Source: Streptoverticillium olivoreticuli subsp. olivoreticuli (GTDB lineage: Bacteria > Actinomycetota > Actinomycetes > Streptomycetales > Streptomycetaceae). From it: a DNA stretch of 64,000 nt. How positions within the stretch are numbered: the first letter of the stretch is position 1; each line of letters opens with the position of its first letter. The notes beneath the pieces are model-generated. The model was not told the DNA's origin. It ran no database searches and worked only from the letters and a program-made list of their open reading frames with translations. The translations under genes were made by a program, and so were the position numbers. The DNA is taken from NCBI RefSeq assembly GCF_003391135.1, contig NZ_CP031455.1:1240001-1304000 (forward strand), in the 5' to 3' direction. Below, piece by piece: positions 17,122 through 25,150 of this stretch.

Positions 17122-18591
17122 GTGAAACTGAGCGCACTGCTCGACGGGCACGACCACCGCGTACTCCAGGGCGACCCGGAGACTCCGATCACCGCGGACA
17201 TGACGTTCGACGCCCACCGGGTGATGCCCGGATCCCTGTACATCGCGGTCCCAGGACATGGGGAAGGCGGCCCCGGGCGCATCGAGCAGGCGGTCCGACG
17301 AGGAGCGGTGGCCGTGCTCATCGCCGGCGACGTCCCACCGCCGGGGCTGCCCGGGGGTCCGTGCGTGGTGCGGGTCGCGGACATCCGGGCGGCCACCGCG
17401 GTCGCGGCTTCCCGCTATCACGGCGACCCGGGCCGGGCCATGGACGTCGTCGCGATCACGGGCACCAACGGCAAGACGTCCGTCTCGTACATGGTCGAGT
17501 CGATCCTGCGGACCGCCGAAACCGCGCGGGTCGGGGTCATCGGCACCTCGGGCAGCCGGATCGGCGGGGAGCGGATCGTCATGCCGCGGTCGGTGCTGAC
17601 CACCCCGAACGCGCCGGACCTGCAATATCTGCTCGGCCACATGCGCGACCGGCACACGGGCACGGTGGTCCTGGAGGCCACGTCCATGGGGCTGTTGGAG
17701 CGGCGGCTGGACCGCGTGTTCGTCGACGTCGGCGTCTTCACCAACCTGACCCCGGATCACCTCGACGACCACGGAACCATGGAGAGCTACAAGAACGCCA
17801 AACTGCGGCTCTTCGACGGGCTGTGCGGCCGCGCGGTGGTCAATGCCGACGACCCCGTCGGCGCCGAGATCCTGGCCCTGATGCCCGGCACGACGACCAC
17901 GTACGCCCTGGACGCGCCCGCCGACTACCGGGCCACCGACCTCACCGTGGACGCCGCGGGATGCCGCTTCACCCTCCACTACGACGGGCGCAAATACCCC
18001 GCGGCGATCCCGGTGCCCGGCCGCTTCTCCGTCGCGAACGCGCTGGCCGCCCTCGCGGCGTGCCACCTGCTCGGCCACGGGCTCCCGGCTCTCGTCGACG
18101 CCCTGGACCGGATGGCGCCCGCCCCCGGCCGGTTCGAGCGCCACCGCACTCCACGGGGCGTCCATGTGATCGTGGACTACGCGCACTCACCCGATTCCCT
18201 GGAGAAGGTCCTCGCCACGATCCGCGGCTTCGCGACCGGCCGGGTGATCACCGTCTTCGGCTGCGGCGGCGACCGGGACACCACCAAGCGCGCCCCGATG
18301 GGCGCGATCGCGGGGAACTACTCCGACCTGTGCGTCGTCACCTCGGACAACCCGCGCGACGAAGACCCCGAAGCCATCCTCGACCAGATCGCTCCGGGCC
18401 TCGCCCTCTCCGGCACCCCCTTCCACCGGGTGGCCGACCGCCGCGAAGCGATCCGGTACGCGCTGGCCGCCGCGGAACCGGACGACATCGTGCTCGTCGC
18501 GGGCAAGGGCAGCGAACCCCACCAGATCGTCGGCGACCGCCTGCTCCCCTTCGACGACATGACAGTGGTTCACGAACTTGCCGCAGCGTGA
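17122..18591 (+). CDS. Mur ligase family protein, MurE-like
   Basis: 489 residues from GTG 17122, which follows AGGGGACA. Domain order matches MurE: an N-terminal UDP-binding part, ATP loop ITGTNGKTS, central FTNLTPDHLDDHGTMESYKNAKLRLF, and a C-terminal domain with SDNPRDEDP. The DNPR motif is the diaminopimelate-binding signature in MurE. The usual EVSSHAL segment reads LEATSMGL. It stands alone, outside any division/cell-wall cluster, so it is probably a second, specialised MurE-type ligase. It could add an amino acid to a non-peptidoglycan substrate or support an alternative wall precursor (inference). Confidence 0.85.
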   Translation: MKLSALLDGHDHRVLQGDPETPITADMTFDAHRVMPGSLYIAVPGHGEGGPGRIEQAVRRGAVAVLIAGDVPPPGLPGGPCVVRVADIRAATAVAASRYHGDPGRAMDVVAITGTNGKTSVSYMVESILRTAETARVGVIGTSGSRIGGERIVMPRSVLTTPNAPDLQYLLGHMRDRHTGTVVLEATSMGLLERRLDRVFVDVGVFTNLTPDHLDDHGTMESYKNAKLRLFDGLCGRAVVNADDPVGAEILALMPGTTTTYALDAPADYRATDLTVDAAGCRFTLHYDGRKYPAAIPVPGRFSVANALAALAACHLLGHGLPALVDALDRMAPAPGRFERHRTPRGVHVIVDYAHSPDSLEKVLATIRGFATGRVITVFGCGGDRDTTKRAPMGAIAGNYSDLCVVTSDNPRDEDPEAILDQIAPGLALSGTPFHRVADRREAIRYALAAAEPDDIVLVAGKGSEPHQIVGDRLLPFDDMTVVHELAAA

Positions 18592-19070
18592 ACCGCTCGT
18601 GACGGCTGTGCGCGGGAACCGGTCCGGCAGGAGACATGTACGGCTACGTATGGCGCCTTCTGTATCAGGAGGTCGGGAATTGCGATTCCGGGGCCTTTTG
18701 CCGTCAGTTCGCGGAGCAGCGCGATCTCGTCGGGGGGCGCCATGAAGGACGGTTGCGGGCGGAGTCGAGTGTGCATGGGGTCCTGGTGGTCGGAGCAGGT
18801 CAATGTGCAGTGTGCCGTCGTGAGGGTGACGAGAAGTGCGTAGTACGGCCGGGTGCTGTGCTCTGCGACGAACCGGCAAGCCCGTGCGGTGATGTGCCGG
18901 ACCGTGTCGGCGAGGGCCCGGTCGGCGCCGAGGGCATCGAGGACGCCGTCAAGGAGTTGTACGGCAACGTCTTCGCTGCCCGGCTTCCGTTTCAGTTCGA
19001 TGGCCCAGTCCAAAGGGCCGTCCATGGCTGAATGAGCAGAGGGGGGCGGCTCCCCGTCCTGCTGTTGCAT
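18570..19070 (-). CDS. Hypothetical protein
   Basis: 166 residues from ATG 19070 with GAGGTG upstream. It overlaps the 3' end of the Mur ligase gene by 22 bases, tail to tail. The composition is protein-like (KRKPGSEDVAVQLLDGVLDAL, then VRHITARACRFVAEH) with several Cys and His residues, but no family is recognised. The arrangement is loosely reminiscent of a degenerate HATPase-type regulator, which is not supported by a clear N-box. The last 25 residues are low-complexity, so the true C-terminus could reflect a recent frame extension. Confidence 0.45.
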   Translation of the reverse strand: MQQQDGEPPPSAHSAMDGPLDWAIELKRKPGSEDVAVQLLDGVLDALGADRALADTVRHITARACRFVAEHSTRPYYALLVTLTTAHCTLTCSDHQDPMHTRLRPQPSFMAPPDEIALLRELTAKGPGIAIPDLLIQKAPYVAVHVSCRTGSRAQPSRAVHAAASS

Positions 19071-19250
19071 TCTTCACCTCGGCTGCGTGCACGACTTCCG
19101 TCGACGGATAGAGGCACGTACTGCCGGGGTCCGGGGCCGACAGTCACCGTAGAGCGGCCGGGCCAGGCCGGACATACGACTATCGGCCACGTCCTGAAGC
19201 TCAGGATGCCTTTACGTCTCCGCTGCCGCGGGGATCGCGACCCAAATCGC

Positions 19251-19823
19251 TCAGGCCAGGCCGCCGAGCGTGTACCGGTCGAAGGCGTCGTACAGGTCTT
19301 CCTCGTCGGGGGCGGCAGCGTCGATCGAGAACGCCGCGGCCGAGGCGAGGAGGGTGGTGAGGCGGGCGAGTGCGGGGTAGTGCGCTTCGGCATCGGGATG
19401 TACCGCCGAGGCGTCGGTCAAGAAGGGGATCGGGGCAGCGGCGTCGATGGGGTATCCGCCGGCGACGTACACGGTGTACGGCTGCGTGACGATGTCGGCG
19501 AAGGAGCCGTCGGTGGCGAGGCTGTGCAAGCAGTCGCCCAAAGGGGAGGCCGATCGTGCGGGTGCGCGGTCGTGCTCGGTGTGGTCGGCCATGTGATGGG
19601 GCACCGCGCGTACCCGGGAGACCACCTCCCGCCGGACAGCCGGCTCCAGACCCGGCCAGGTGGCATCGGGGGCGAGGCCGTCCAGCGCGGATGCCGCGCG
19701 CTCGTCGGCTTCCCCGACGCGTCCGGTCTCCACGACGAACGTGGTGACGGCGAAGGCCGGGTCGGGACGGTCGGTCCGGTCGGTGACCGCGAGAAAGATG
19801 CTGTACCGGTTCACGCTGTTCAC
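19251..19823 (-). CDS. Hypothetical protein
   Basis: 190 residues beginning at GTG 19823 (NSVNRYSIFLAVTDRTDRPD). It has a plausible folded composition with an acidic C-terminus (DEEDLYDAFDRYTLGGLA). No signal peptide, membrane segment or known motif is seen. It is co-directional with the hypothetical gene ending at 18570 after a 180-base gap with no gene. Function unknown. Confidence 0.5.
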   Translation of the reverse strand: MNSVNRYSIFLAVTDRTDRPDPAFAVTTFVVETGRVGEADERAASALDGLAPDATWPGLEPAVRREVVSRVRAVPHHMADHTEHDRAPARSASPLGDCLHSLATDGSFADIVTQPYTVYVAGGYPIDAAAPIPFLTDASAVHPDAEAHYPALARLTTLLASAAAFSIDAAAPDEEDLYDAFDRYTLGGLA

Positions 19824-19885
19824 CCTGACGGTAGAGGAGGTGTGGCCGGACCGCCGCCCATGGCCGGACCGGCCACGGTGCGCTC

Positions 19886-20326
19886 CTACTTGATGCAGAT
19901 CTTGCCCTGGCTATGGTTCGTCAGAGTGGTGGAGTGCGCCTTCCCGTCAGCCGTGACAGTGAACGTCGCGCTGGCCGAGTAATCGTGACACTGCCCCTTC
20001 GGGGGCGGCCAGTTGGCCACGACGCGCGCCTTGAACTTGTTCTTTCCGGACCCGGTGTTGTGCGCGACCTGCTGGCCTTCTTTGTAGAGGGTGACGGAGA
20101 TCGAGTATTCGGGCATCTTCTGCTTGCAGCCCTTGAGGTCGGCATGGACGTTGATGACGTCCGGATTGGTGTGCGACTCGTGCGGCGAGTCGAGCGCGGC
20201 CTCACACTTGTCCCACACTGCCGCCGACAGTTGCGGCGCCGGGGCCGGCCCGCTCACCGCGTGGGCCTGGAACGGTACGAGCAGGCAGGCGGCGGCTGTC
20301 GCGCCGGTGAGGATGTGCCTTCTCAT
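19886..20326 (-). CDS. Small secreted protein of unknown function
   Basis: 146 residues from ATG 20326 (GGAGG at good distance). A longer open frame exists but lacks a signal at its start. The signal peptide is RRHILTGATAAACLLVPFQAHA. The mature protein has four Cys residues, an alternating beta pattern (SISVTLYKEGQQVAHNTG; SATFTVTADGKAHSTTL) and ends in CIK. This looks like a small disulphide-stabilised beta-sandwich exported protein. No partner gene is apparent. Confidence 0.65.
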   Translation of the reverse strand: MRRHILTGATAAACLLVPFQAHAVSGPAPAPQLSAAVWDKCEAALDSPHESHTNPDVINVHADLKGCKQKMPEYSISVTLYKEGQQVAHNTGSGKNKFKARVVANWPPPKGQCHDYSASATFTVTADGKAHSTTLTNHSQGKICIK

Positions 20327-20450
20327 GGTGCGCCTCCAGAGGTCGGGATCACGCGGCGTAACGTATGCCCCCGCCCCGGTCGACACCATGGGGTATCAGG
20401 ACAGTTGGGGTCGAGCCCCAAGGGTCCTGCCGACAGGCCCGCTCCCCCGG

Positions 20451-20882
20451 TCAGTCGCCGACCGGCTCGGGGACGAGGCCGTCGGCGACCAGGCCGGCGA
20501 ACACCGCCTCGCCCAGGGCGTGCACCGCGGACTGCGGGCGGACCATCACGGTGAACTCCTTGACCCGGCCCGCCTCGTCGAACTGGAGCAGGTCGATGCC
20601 GTAGATCTGCTTTCCGTCCACGGCGGCCCGGAAGGGGAGGATCGCCGACGGGGCCTCCTCGCCGTCGGCGCCGGTCTCGGCCGCGCCCTCGAAGTGTCCG
20701 ACGTAGCGGAAGTCCTCGAAGGTGCGCAGCAGGACGTTGAGGAGTCCGAGCAACATCGGCCTGCCCTCGAAGGGGGTGAACTTCACCGGGCTGTAGAAGC
20801 GGACGTCCTCGGTGAACAGGTCTTCCAGCGCGGCGAGATCGTCTGCCTCGATGGCGGCGCGGAAGCGTGCGGCGGTCTCCAT
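20451..20882 (-). CDS. SnoaL-like / NTF2-fold protein
   Basis: 143 residues with the SnoaL-like cone pattern: N-terminal helix ETAARFRAAIEADDLAALEDLF, then TEDVRFYSPVKFTPFEGR and a strand-rich end DLLQFDEAGRVKEFTVMVRP. Such proteins are cyclases, isomerases or small-ligand-binding proteins; the reaction cannot be deduced. AGGAG precedes ATG 20882. It is divergent from a PadR regulator with a long dyad between them, so it is probably under PadR control. Confidence 0.8.
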   Translation of the reverse strand: METAARFRAAIEADDLAALEDLFTEDVRFYSPVKFTPFEGRPMLLGLLNVLLRTFEDFRYVGHFEGAAETGADGEEAPSAILPFRAAVDGKQIYGIDLLQFDEAGRVKEFTVMVRPQSAVHALGEAVFAGLVADGLVPEPVGD

Positions 20883-20893
20883 GGCTTCTCCTG

Positions 20894-20929
20894 ATACTCA
20901 AGGATCTGACTAGTCATTTTCTTGAGTAT
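20894..20929. promoter_or_regulatory. PadR-type operator dyad
   Basis: ATACTCAAG (20894-20902) and CTTGAGTAT (20921-20929) form a perfect inverted repeat. Exactly at its centre lies a second palindrome, GACTAGTC (20908-20915). The dyad is located between the divergent starts at 20882 and 20971. Confidence 0.75.
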
Positions 20930-20970
20930 GCTGCACGGTCCGACGGGGAAAAGGAAGAGGTGCAGCTTCG

Positions 20971-21540
20971 ATGGCCTTGCGACATGCGGTGCTGGCAGCG
21001 CTGCTGGACGGCGAGTACAGCGGATACCAGCTGGCCAAGGCGTTCGACGTCGGCGTCGCGAACTTCTGGCACGCCCTGCCTCAGCAGCTGTACGCCGAGC
21101 TGGCCAAGCTGGAGCGGGAAGGGCTGGTATCGGGCCGTCAGGTGGTCCAGGAGACCCGGCCCAACAAGCGCCTGTTCCGGGTGACGGACGCCGGCCTCGC
21201 CGAGCTGGAGCAGTTCGCGGCGGCGGTCTCGAAGCCCTCGTTCATCCGCGACGATCTGCTCGTGAAGGTGCAGGCCGCCGACCGCATCGACACCGGCCCG
21301 GTGATCGAGCAGCTCGAGGAGCGGGCGGCCGCGGCCGGAGCGAAGGTCGAGCTCTTCGGTGAGCTGCTGCGGCAGATGCGGGGCGAGGCGGACGAGGAGG
21401 AGTTCCTGCGCCGGGGCGAACGGATCGGCCCGTACCTGACCTGCCTGCGCGGCCTGGCCTTCGAACAGGGCCACCGGGACTGGTGCGTACGGATCGCGGG
21501 CGTCCTGCGGGAGAGGCGTACGGCGCGTACTCGGCCCTGA
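20971..21540 (+). CDS. PadR-family transcriptional regulator
   Basis: 189 residues. The N-terminal winged helix is typical: HAVLAALLDGEYSGYQLAKAF, then FWHALPQQLYAELAKLEREGLVSGRQV and an RPNKRLFRVTDAG wing. The C-terminal helical part (EQLEERAAAAGAKVELFGELLRQMR) serves for dimerisation in the family. AAGGAAGAGG precedes ATG 20971. It probably represses itself and the divergent SnoaL-like gene through the dyad at 20894-20929. Confidence 0.9.
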   Translation: MALRHAVLAALLDGEYSGYQLAKAFDVGVANFWHALPQQLYAELAKLEREGLVSGRQVVQETRPNKRLFRVTDAGLAELEQFAAAVSKPSFIRDDLLVKVQAADRIDTGPVIEQLEERAAAAGAKVELFGELLRQMRGEADEEEFLRRGERIGPYLTCLRGLAFEQGHRDWCVRIAGVLRERRTARTRP

Positions 21541-21666
21541 GCGCGCGTCCGACGGGTCGTGGGGACCCACCGGAGCCGTGGCGCCCCGATCGCGGCTCCG
21601 GTAGTCCCTGCCCCTGTTCGCCCATTCAGCGTTACGGCAGGGTGTGGCGCGTGGGAAAGATCCTCC

Positions 21667-22212
21667 ATGCCCAGAACCCCCGCGTGCTGCTACGCCTTCA
21701 TCAGCCACCGCCTCCTCAGAGCCGCCCTGGGCGACCGGCCGCCCCACGACGTCCGCTGGATCGCCCCGGCCCCCGGCATGCGCTGTGCCGAGATCGGCAG
21801 CGGCGGTGGCTACTACACCGCCGCCCTGGCCGCCCGCCTGGGGCGCGGCAGTCTCCTCGTGGCCCTGGACCCCGCCGCCCACGACCCGCGCGCCCGGCGC
21901 GGCGTGGGGCCGGGTGCCACGACCGTCCACGTCGCAGGCGACGGCTGTGCCCTGCCCTTCGCGTCCGCGAGCCTCGACGCCCTGTTGTACAGCTACAGCC
22001 TGGAGGAGATGCCCGACCAGCACGCGGCGCTGGCGGAAGCCGAGCGGGTGTTGCGCCCGGGAGGGCAGCTCGTGCTGTTCCTGTGGCGCCCCCTGATGCG
22101 GCGCCGCTGCCGCACGTCCGTGCTCGCCCTCCGGGCCCGGGACAACGGGTTCGCACTCCTCCGGGCCCACCGCGGGCTGCAGAATCTGCGCCTCGCCTAC
22201 AGGAAGCGATGA
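21667..22212 (+). CDS. Small class I SAM-dependent methyltransferase
   Basis: 181 residues if started at ATG 21667 (an in-frame upstream start at 21559 is also possible). The SAM-binding motif I is CAEIGSGGGYYTAALAARL. LLVALDP follows as motif II, then DGCALPFASASLDALLYSYS and LAEAERVLRPGGQLVLFLW as motifs III/IV. This gives a complete Rossmann order. The substrate-binding end is short and very basic (RRRCRTS, AYRKR). The substrate is unknown; no biosynthetic partners are adjacent. Confidence 0.75.
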   Translation: MPRTPACCYAFISHRLLRAALGDRPPHDVRWIAPAPGMRCAEIGSGGGYYTAALAARLGRGSLLVALDPAAHDPRARRGVGPGATTVHVAGDGCALPFASASLDALLYSYSLEEMPDQHAALAEAERVLRPGGQLVLFLWRPLMRRRCRTSVLALRARDNGFALLRAHRGLQNLRLAYRKR

Positions 22213-22464
22213 CCGGCCCGGCAGGAGGCCGACAAACGGCCGCGCCGGGCGGGAGGACGGCTTTGGCGAAGCTGGTCCCGCGATCGGCACCCGGCCCCCT
22301 TCCTTTTACGTCCGCCTCCAAGGGCCCGGGGGCCGACCCGTAACCTGCCCGTTGCCTCAACTGCCTTGCGTGCGCTCTCCAGGCGCGCCGTACCATCGAT
22401 GTGCGGTGGGGTCGGTTCCGCCGCTTCCGTGTACGCGCCCCACCACGGTCCGAGGAGTGAGGCA

Positions 22465-23958
22465 ATGCACGAAGACCCGGTCCACGGCATCACCCGGCGC
22501 CGCGTCCTGGGAACCGCGGCCTCGGCGACGGCCGGGGCGACAGGACTGTCGGCGCTGCCCACTTCGATGCGGAAGGCGCTCGCGGAGCCGGAGCGCACGC
22601 TGCGCTCGCTCGACCAGATCGAGCACGTCATCTTCCTGATGCAGGAGAACCGGTCGTTCGACCACTACTTCGGCACGCTCGAGGGCGTGCGCGGCTTCGA
22701 CGACCCGGACGCCGTCACCCTGCCCTCCGGGCGCCCGGTGTTCTACCAGCCGGACCCGCAGCACCCCGACGGCTACCTGCTGCCGTTCCACAACGACACC
22801 AGGACCACCAACGCCGCACGCGCCTACGGCACGAGTCACTCGTGGCAGTCGCAGCACCTGTCGTGGAACGACGGCCGGATGGACAACTGGGTGCCGACGC
22901 ACCGTGCGGCGGACGGCCCCGTCAAGGGCCCGTTCACGATGGGCTACTACACAAGGGACGACCTGCCGTTCCACTACGCGCTCGCCGACGCCTTCACGGT
23001 CTGCGACAACTACTTCTGCTCGGTCCTCGGCCCGACCCACCCCAACCGGGTCATGGCGATCAGCGGCACCATCGACCCGGACGGCACGCGAGGCGGCCCG
23101 GTCGTGGACAACCACTCCACGGCGTTCCGGTGGACCACCTACCCCGAGCGGCTCCAGGCAGCCGGGATCAGCTGGCGCTACTGCACCGCCAACCCGCAGG
23201 ACACCGACCTCGGCTGGTTCAAGGCGTTCCAGGACGCCCGGCCGGGCGACCCCTTGTACGAGAACGCCATGGTGCCCCACTCACCGTCCCAGGTGGCCGA
23301 CATCATCCGCCGCGACCAGCTGCCGTCGGTCACCTGGCTGGACGCCCAGTACCTCCCGTCGGTCTACGGACTCCCGGAGGCGTCCGAAGAGCCCCCCAAC
23401 TTCCCCGCGGCGGGCGCCTTGTACATGTACACCGTCCTCGACGCCCTGGGCTCCCGCCCCGACGTGTGGGCCAAGACCGTCTTCGTCATCAACTACGACG
23501 AGAACGACGGCCGCTTCGACCACGTACCACCGCCCACCGCGCCGGAAGGGACACCCGGGGAATGGGTCACCGTCTCCCCACTGCCCAGCGGCGCGTCGGG
23601 TATCGCCGGCCCCGTCGGACTGGGCTTCCGGGTGCCGGCCCTGGTGATCTCTCCGTGGAGCCGTGGCGGCCGGGTGTGCAGCGAGCTCTTCGACCACACC
23701 TCCACCCTCAAATTCCTGGAGCGACGGTTCGGCGTGCGCGAACCCAACATCAGCGCCTGGCGCCGCAGGACCGTGGGGGACATGACGTCGGCACTGCGCC
23801 TGGGCCATCGCGACCCGTCCTTCCCCCGGCTCCCCGACCCGGCACCGCTCTACGCACGCGAACAGCAGGAGGCGACCCCTCTTCCGCCACCGACCGTGCC
23901 GACCGTCCAGACGGTGCCGCACCAGGAATCCTCCTGCGACGGCCGTCAGTCGCCGTAG
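22465..23958 (+). CDS. Tat-exported phosphoesterase, phospholipase C type
   Basis: 497 residues from ATG 22465 after GAGGAGTGAG. The twin-arginine signal is ITRRRVLGTAASATAGA. The phosphoesterase family start IEHVIFLMQENRSFDHYFGTL holds the metal-binding Glu-Asn region. GPTHPNRV, FVINYDENDGRFDHVPPP and ALVISPWSRGG follow in the expected order of PlcC/PlcN-type enzymes. It should hydrolyse phospholipids or phosphodiesters outside the cell. It lacks the long C-terminal domains of some PlcH-like enzymes and ends with a Pro/Thr-rich tail. Confidence 0.9.
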   Translation: MHEDPVHGITRRRVLGTAASATAGATGLSALPTSMRKALAEPERTLRSLDQIEHVIFLMQENRSFDHYFGTLEGVRGFDDPDAVTLPSGRPVFYQPDPQHPDGYLLPFHNDTRTTNAARAYGTSHSWQSQHLSWNDGRMDNWVPTHRAADGPVKGPFTMGYYTRDDLPFHYALADAFTVCDNYFCSVLGPTHPNRVMAISGTIDPDGTRGGPVVDNHSTAFRWTTYPERLQAAGISWRYCTANPQDTDLGWFKAFQDARPGDPLYENAMVPHSPSQVADIIRRDQLPSVTWLDAQYLPSVYGLPEASEEPPNFPAAGALYMYTVLDALGSRPDVWAKTVFVINYDENDGRFDHVPPPTAPEGTPGEWVTVSPLPSGASGIAGPVGLGFRVPALVISPWSRGGRVCSELFDHTSTLKFLERRFGVREPNISAWRRRTVGDMTSALRLGHRDPSFPRLPDPAPLYAREQQEATPLPPPTVPTVQTVPHQESSCDGRQSP

Positions 23959-23976
23959 CCGGGGCCCGCGCCGCTC

Positions 23977-24680
23977 TCAGGGGCGCGGCGTGCCGGCGCG
24001 GTGGGCGGACGGGCTGATGCCGCGTACGCGTTTGACGGCCGCGCTGAACGCGAAGCCGTCCGCGTACCCGACCTCCTTGGCCACTGCCGCGACCGTGGCC
24101 CCCGGCCCACGGAGCCGGTCGGCGGCCAGGGTCATCCGCCAGTCGGTGAGGTAGGCCAGGGGCGGCCTGCCGACCAGTGCCGAGAACCCGCGGGCGAACG
24201 CGGTACGGGACATGCCCGCCTCGTCCGCGAGCGAGGCGACCGTCCACGGCCGGGCCGGCTCCTCGTGCAGCCGGCGCAGCACGTGCCCCATGTCCGGGTC
24301 GGCGAGGGCCCGGTAGCCGGGGGGCGGGGTGGCGTCCGGGTGGGCGAACCACGCGCGCAGGGCCCGGACGAGCAGCAGGTCCAGGAAGCGATCCAGGACG
24401 ACCTGCCGACCCGGCTCGTCGTGCTCGACCTCGGCGGCGATCAGGTCGAGGAGCGCGGACAGACCCGGATCCGGGCGCACGATCGCGATCGGGGGCAGCG
24501 CGTCGAGCAGTGGCCGGCACAGGTCGCCTCCGACTCTGTACCCGGCGGTGACCAGAAGGTCCGTCGCGCTGTCCGCCGCGTCCCCGACGGTGCGGCCGGT
24601 CACTCGCCAGTTGTGCCCCGGTTCCGCGGGATCGCCGACGAGGGTGCAGCGGTCGTCACCGTCGACGAGTACGCGTGGCC
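23977..24680 (-). pseudogene. 5'-truncated AraC-family regulator (cupin type)
   Basis: The C-terminal part is a good AraC regulator: DALPPIAIVRPDPGLSALLD, MGHVLRRLHEEPARPWTVAS, the first helix-turn-helix LADEAGMSRTAFARGFSALV and the second with VAAVAKEVGYADGFAFSAA. Upstream of about 24680 the frame stays open, but its translation is antisense-like and contains no cupin start. The N-terminal sensor domain is largely missing. The break abuts the truncated NmrA gene on the other strand, so a deletion of the shared promoter region is likely. Confidence 0.65.
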
Positions 24681-24681
24681 T

Positions 24682-25041
24682 GCTGTCCGGGTGGTCCGGC
24701 TGCGGCCCTGCCGGTTCTCGCAGGACTTCGCCGCGCCGGACTTCTTCCTGCCGACGGTCCTCGCGGGCGACCTCGCGACTCCCGCCGGGGACGGCCGTGA
24801 ACCGTTCGCCGAGGTGGCGGTGGCCGCCCTCACGGACGACGGTCATGCGGGCAGGACCTACGAACTGTCCGGCCCCCGGGCGCTCTCCTTCGCCGAGGCA
24901 CTCGCCTCCTTCCTGGACGGCATACGTCGCGGCGAGGACGACTACGTCAGCACCGGTGTACAGGAGGCACTCGGCCGCGCTCCGCGCTCCTTCGAGGAGT
25001 ACGCGAGGTCGACAGCGCCCACGGGGGTGTGGAACCCCTGA
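24682..25041 (+). pseudogene. 5'-truncated NmrA-family NAD(P)-binding oxidoreductase
   Basis: Codons from about 24682 read VRVVRLRPCRFSQDF and continue with FLPTVLAGDLATPAGDGREPFAEVAVAAL and GRTYELSGPRALSFAEAL, ending in SFEEYARSTAPTGVW. This is the C-terminal half of NmrA-like enzymes. The N-terminal Rossmann region is absent. Between SFAEALA and the last 40 residues a stretch usually found in the family also seems missing, so there may be two deletions. It lies head to head with the truncated AraC gene. Confidence 0.6.
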
Positions 25042-25150
25042 CCGGGAACCGGCCCCGGCCGAGGTGCGTGGGCAGTACGCACATGACCGGCACAGGCTTC
25101 GGCATCGTCGCAGGCAGGGCGTTGTCAGACCCCGGTGCGACACTTCCGGC

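Noticed and set aside
18570..19070. Possible anti-sigma HATPase assignment of the hypothetical protein
   Set aside because: No N-box or G-box could be aligned; kept as hypothetical only.
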